Origin: Azorinus chamasolen
Taxonomy: Eukaryota > Mollusca > Bivalvia > Cardiida > Solecurtidae
Length of the DNA: 64,000 nucleotides
Assembly (NCBI GenBank): GCA_963576725.1
Contig: OY755252.1
Coordinates: forward strand, 26,804,722 to 26,868,721
Reading direction: 5' to 3'
Shown here: piece after piece, positions 63,498-64,000 of the stretch
Numbering within the stretch: position 1 is the stretch's first letter
Layout: the number at the start of each line of letters is the position of its first letter
Program-made: the position numbers and the translations under genes
The notes under the pieces: generated by a model
What the model saw: the letters and a program-made list of their open reading frames with translations, nothing else
Database searches by the model: none
What the model was told of the DNA's origin: nothing

Positions 63498-64000
63498 TTA
63501 GAGGCTAAAATGGAACAGTTTATATTGGATCTTCTCAGGTAATACTCTGATAAGAGCTAGGTCAAGATGATAACATTGCTGTTGAATGTCTGTGGAGCAT
63601 ACCCTTATTACAGGCCATAATGTAATCATATCTGTTGATTGACTGTCAGAGTTACATGTTGACAACCATTCTTCTCTAAAACAAGGGGAATGTCTGGGTC
63701 GGGAAAGAGATCTCTTCCAAAGTATCAACTGGTAAATAATTCTTCAGATGTGCTGTATTAAGAAGGCCCTACAAGGGGGTAATGTTCCCATATCAGCATT
63801 GCGAAGTGCATCTGTTGGCTTATCTTCACACTTCTCCTTAATCTTAAACAATATCAATTCATTCACAGTGTGAAATCTTAGGTTGCCATACATTGCACAC
63901 GTAAATTCATCCAAGTCTTGCACAAGATCTCCAGACACATCCCAAGAGTTGCCCAAACCTGCTAATGGTTTTATAAACATTGGTTTCTTTTCAATGGTCT
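63498..64000 (-). pseudogene. Uncharacterised protein fragment (LPPC motif), in-frame stop
   Basis: Open from the window edge on the minus strand: KKPMFIKPLAGLGNSWDVSG, DEFTCAMYG, VNELILFKIKEKCE, GTLPPCRAFLIQHI, then a TGA stop at 63744-63746. The same frame continues with IIYQLILWKRSLSRP, EEWLSTCNSDSQS to the stop at 63498. The order SWDVS .. F-C-x-YG .. VNE .. LPPC-x(6)-H .. YQ-x-x-WKRSL is one I recall from uncharacterised proteins common in mollusc and cnidarian genomes, but I cannot name a function. The in-frame stop suggests a pseudogene. The 5' part lies outside the window. Confidence 0.55.

Overview
The window looks like nuclear DNA of an animal, most likely a bivalve mollusc. It is AT-rich, coding density is very low, the genes are split by introns with GT..AG borders, and the space between exons is packed with short palindromic transposons (MITEs), minisatellites and decayed Penelope-like retroelements of kinds I associate with bivalve genomes. 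The species is not determinable from sequence alone, and the bivalve call is recognition rather than a search result. There is no sign of prokaryotic or organellar organisation.

Layout. (1) 1-5300 is an old, diverged duplicate of 34690-41300: the same order of a retroelement 3' region, a TTAA MITE, unique spacer and a 41-bp minisatellite occurs in both. (2) 5340-9655 holds a minus-strand Penelope-like reverse-transcriptase pseudogene, split by a 1370-bp element with a TA target duplication. (3) 11641-34476 is a young direct tandem duplication (unit 1 11641-21972, unit 2 21983-34476). Each unit carries a minus-strand gene for a secreted cysteine-rich protein (signal peptide, PAN/apple-like region, EB/EGF-like module, second PAN), and its second intron contains a 5'-truncated Penelope-like element, a GC-rich island and a CT microsatellite. 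The unit 1 gene is broken by a 7-nt deletion and a stop codon; unit 2 is intact at both places but carries a 2128-bp TA element in intron 1, absent from unit 1. (4) 34414-46900 is a dense MITE field with a 39-bp minisatellite grown out of a MITE arm, a tandem pair of hairpin-tipped elements, and a 1293-bp foldback element with 614- and 642-bp arms. (5) 47632-60817 contains five phase-compatible exons (minus strand) of the C-terminal half of an MFS transporter, SLC18B1-like, with MITEs filling its introns. (6) 61440-63190 is a decayed satellite of about 360-bp units, each with an RFX-type palindrome and an octamer. (7) The right edge holds a piece of an uncharacterised protein gene with an in-frame stop.

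The only probable host genes are the secreted PAN/EB protein (two copies) and the transporter. The rest is transposon biology: at least four MITE families with different ends (TA-type and TTAA-type) share the same hairpin core around CTCCTATAGGAG, several are nested or share a single TTAA, and empty sites inside the window confirm several insertions. The main caution is that the young tandem duplication could be two haplotypes placed end to end by an assembler.
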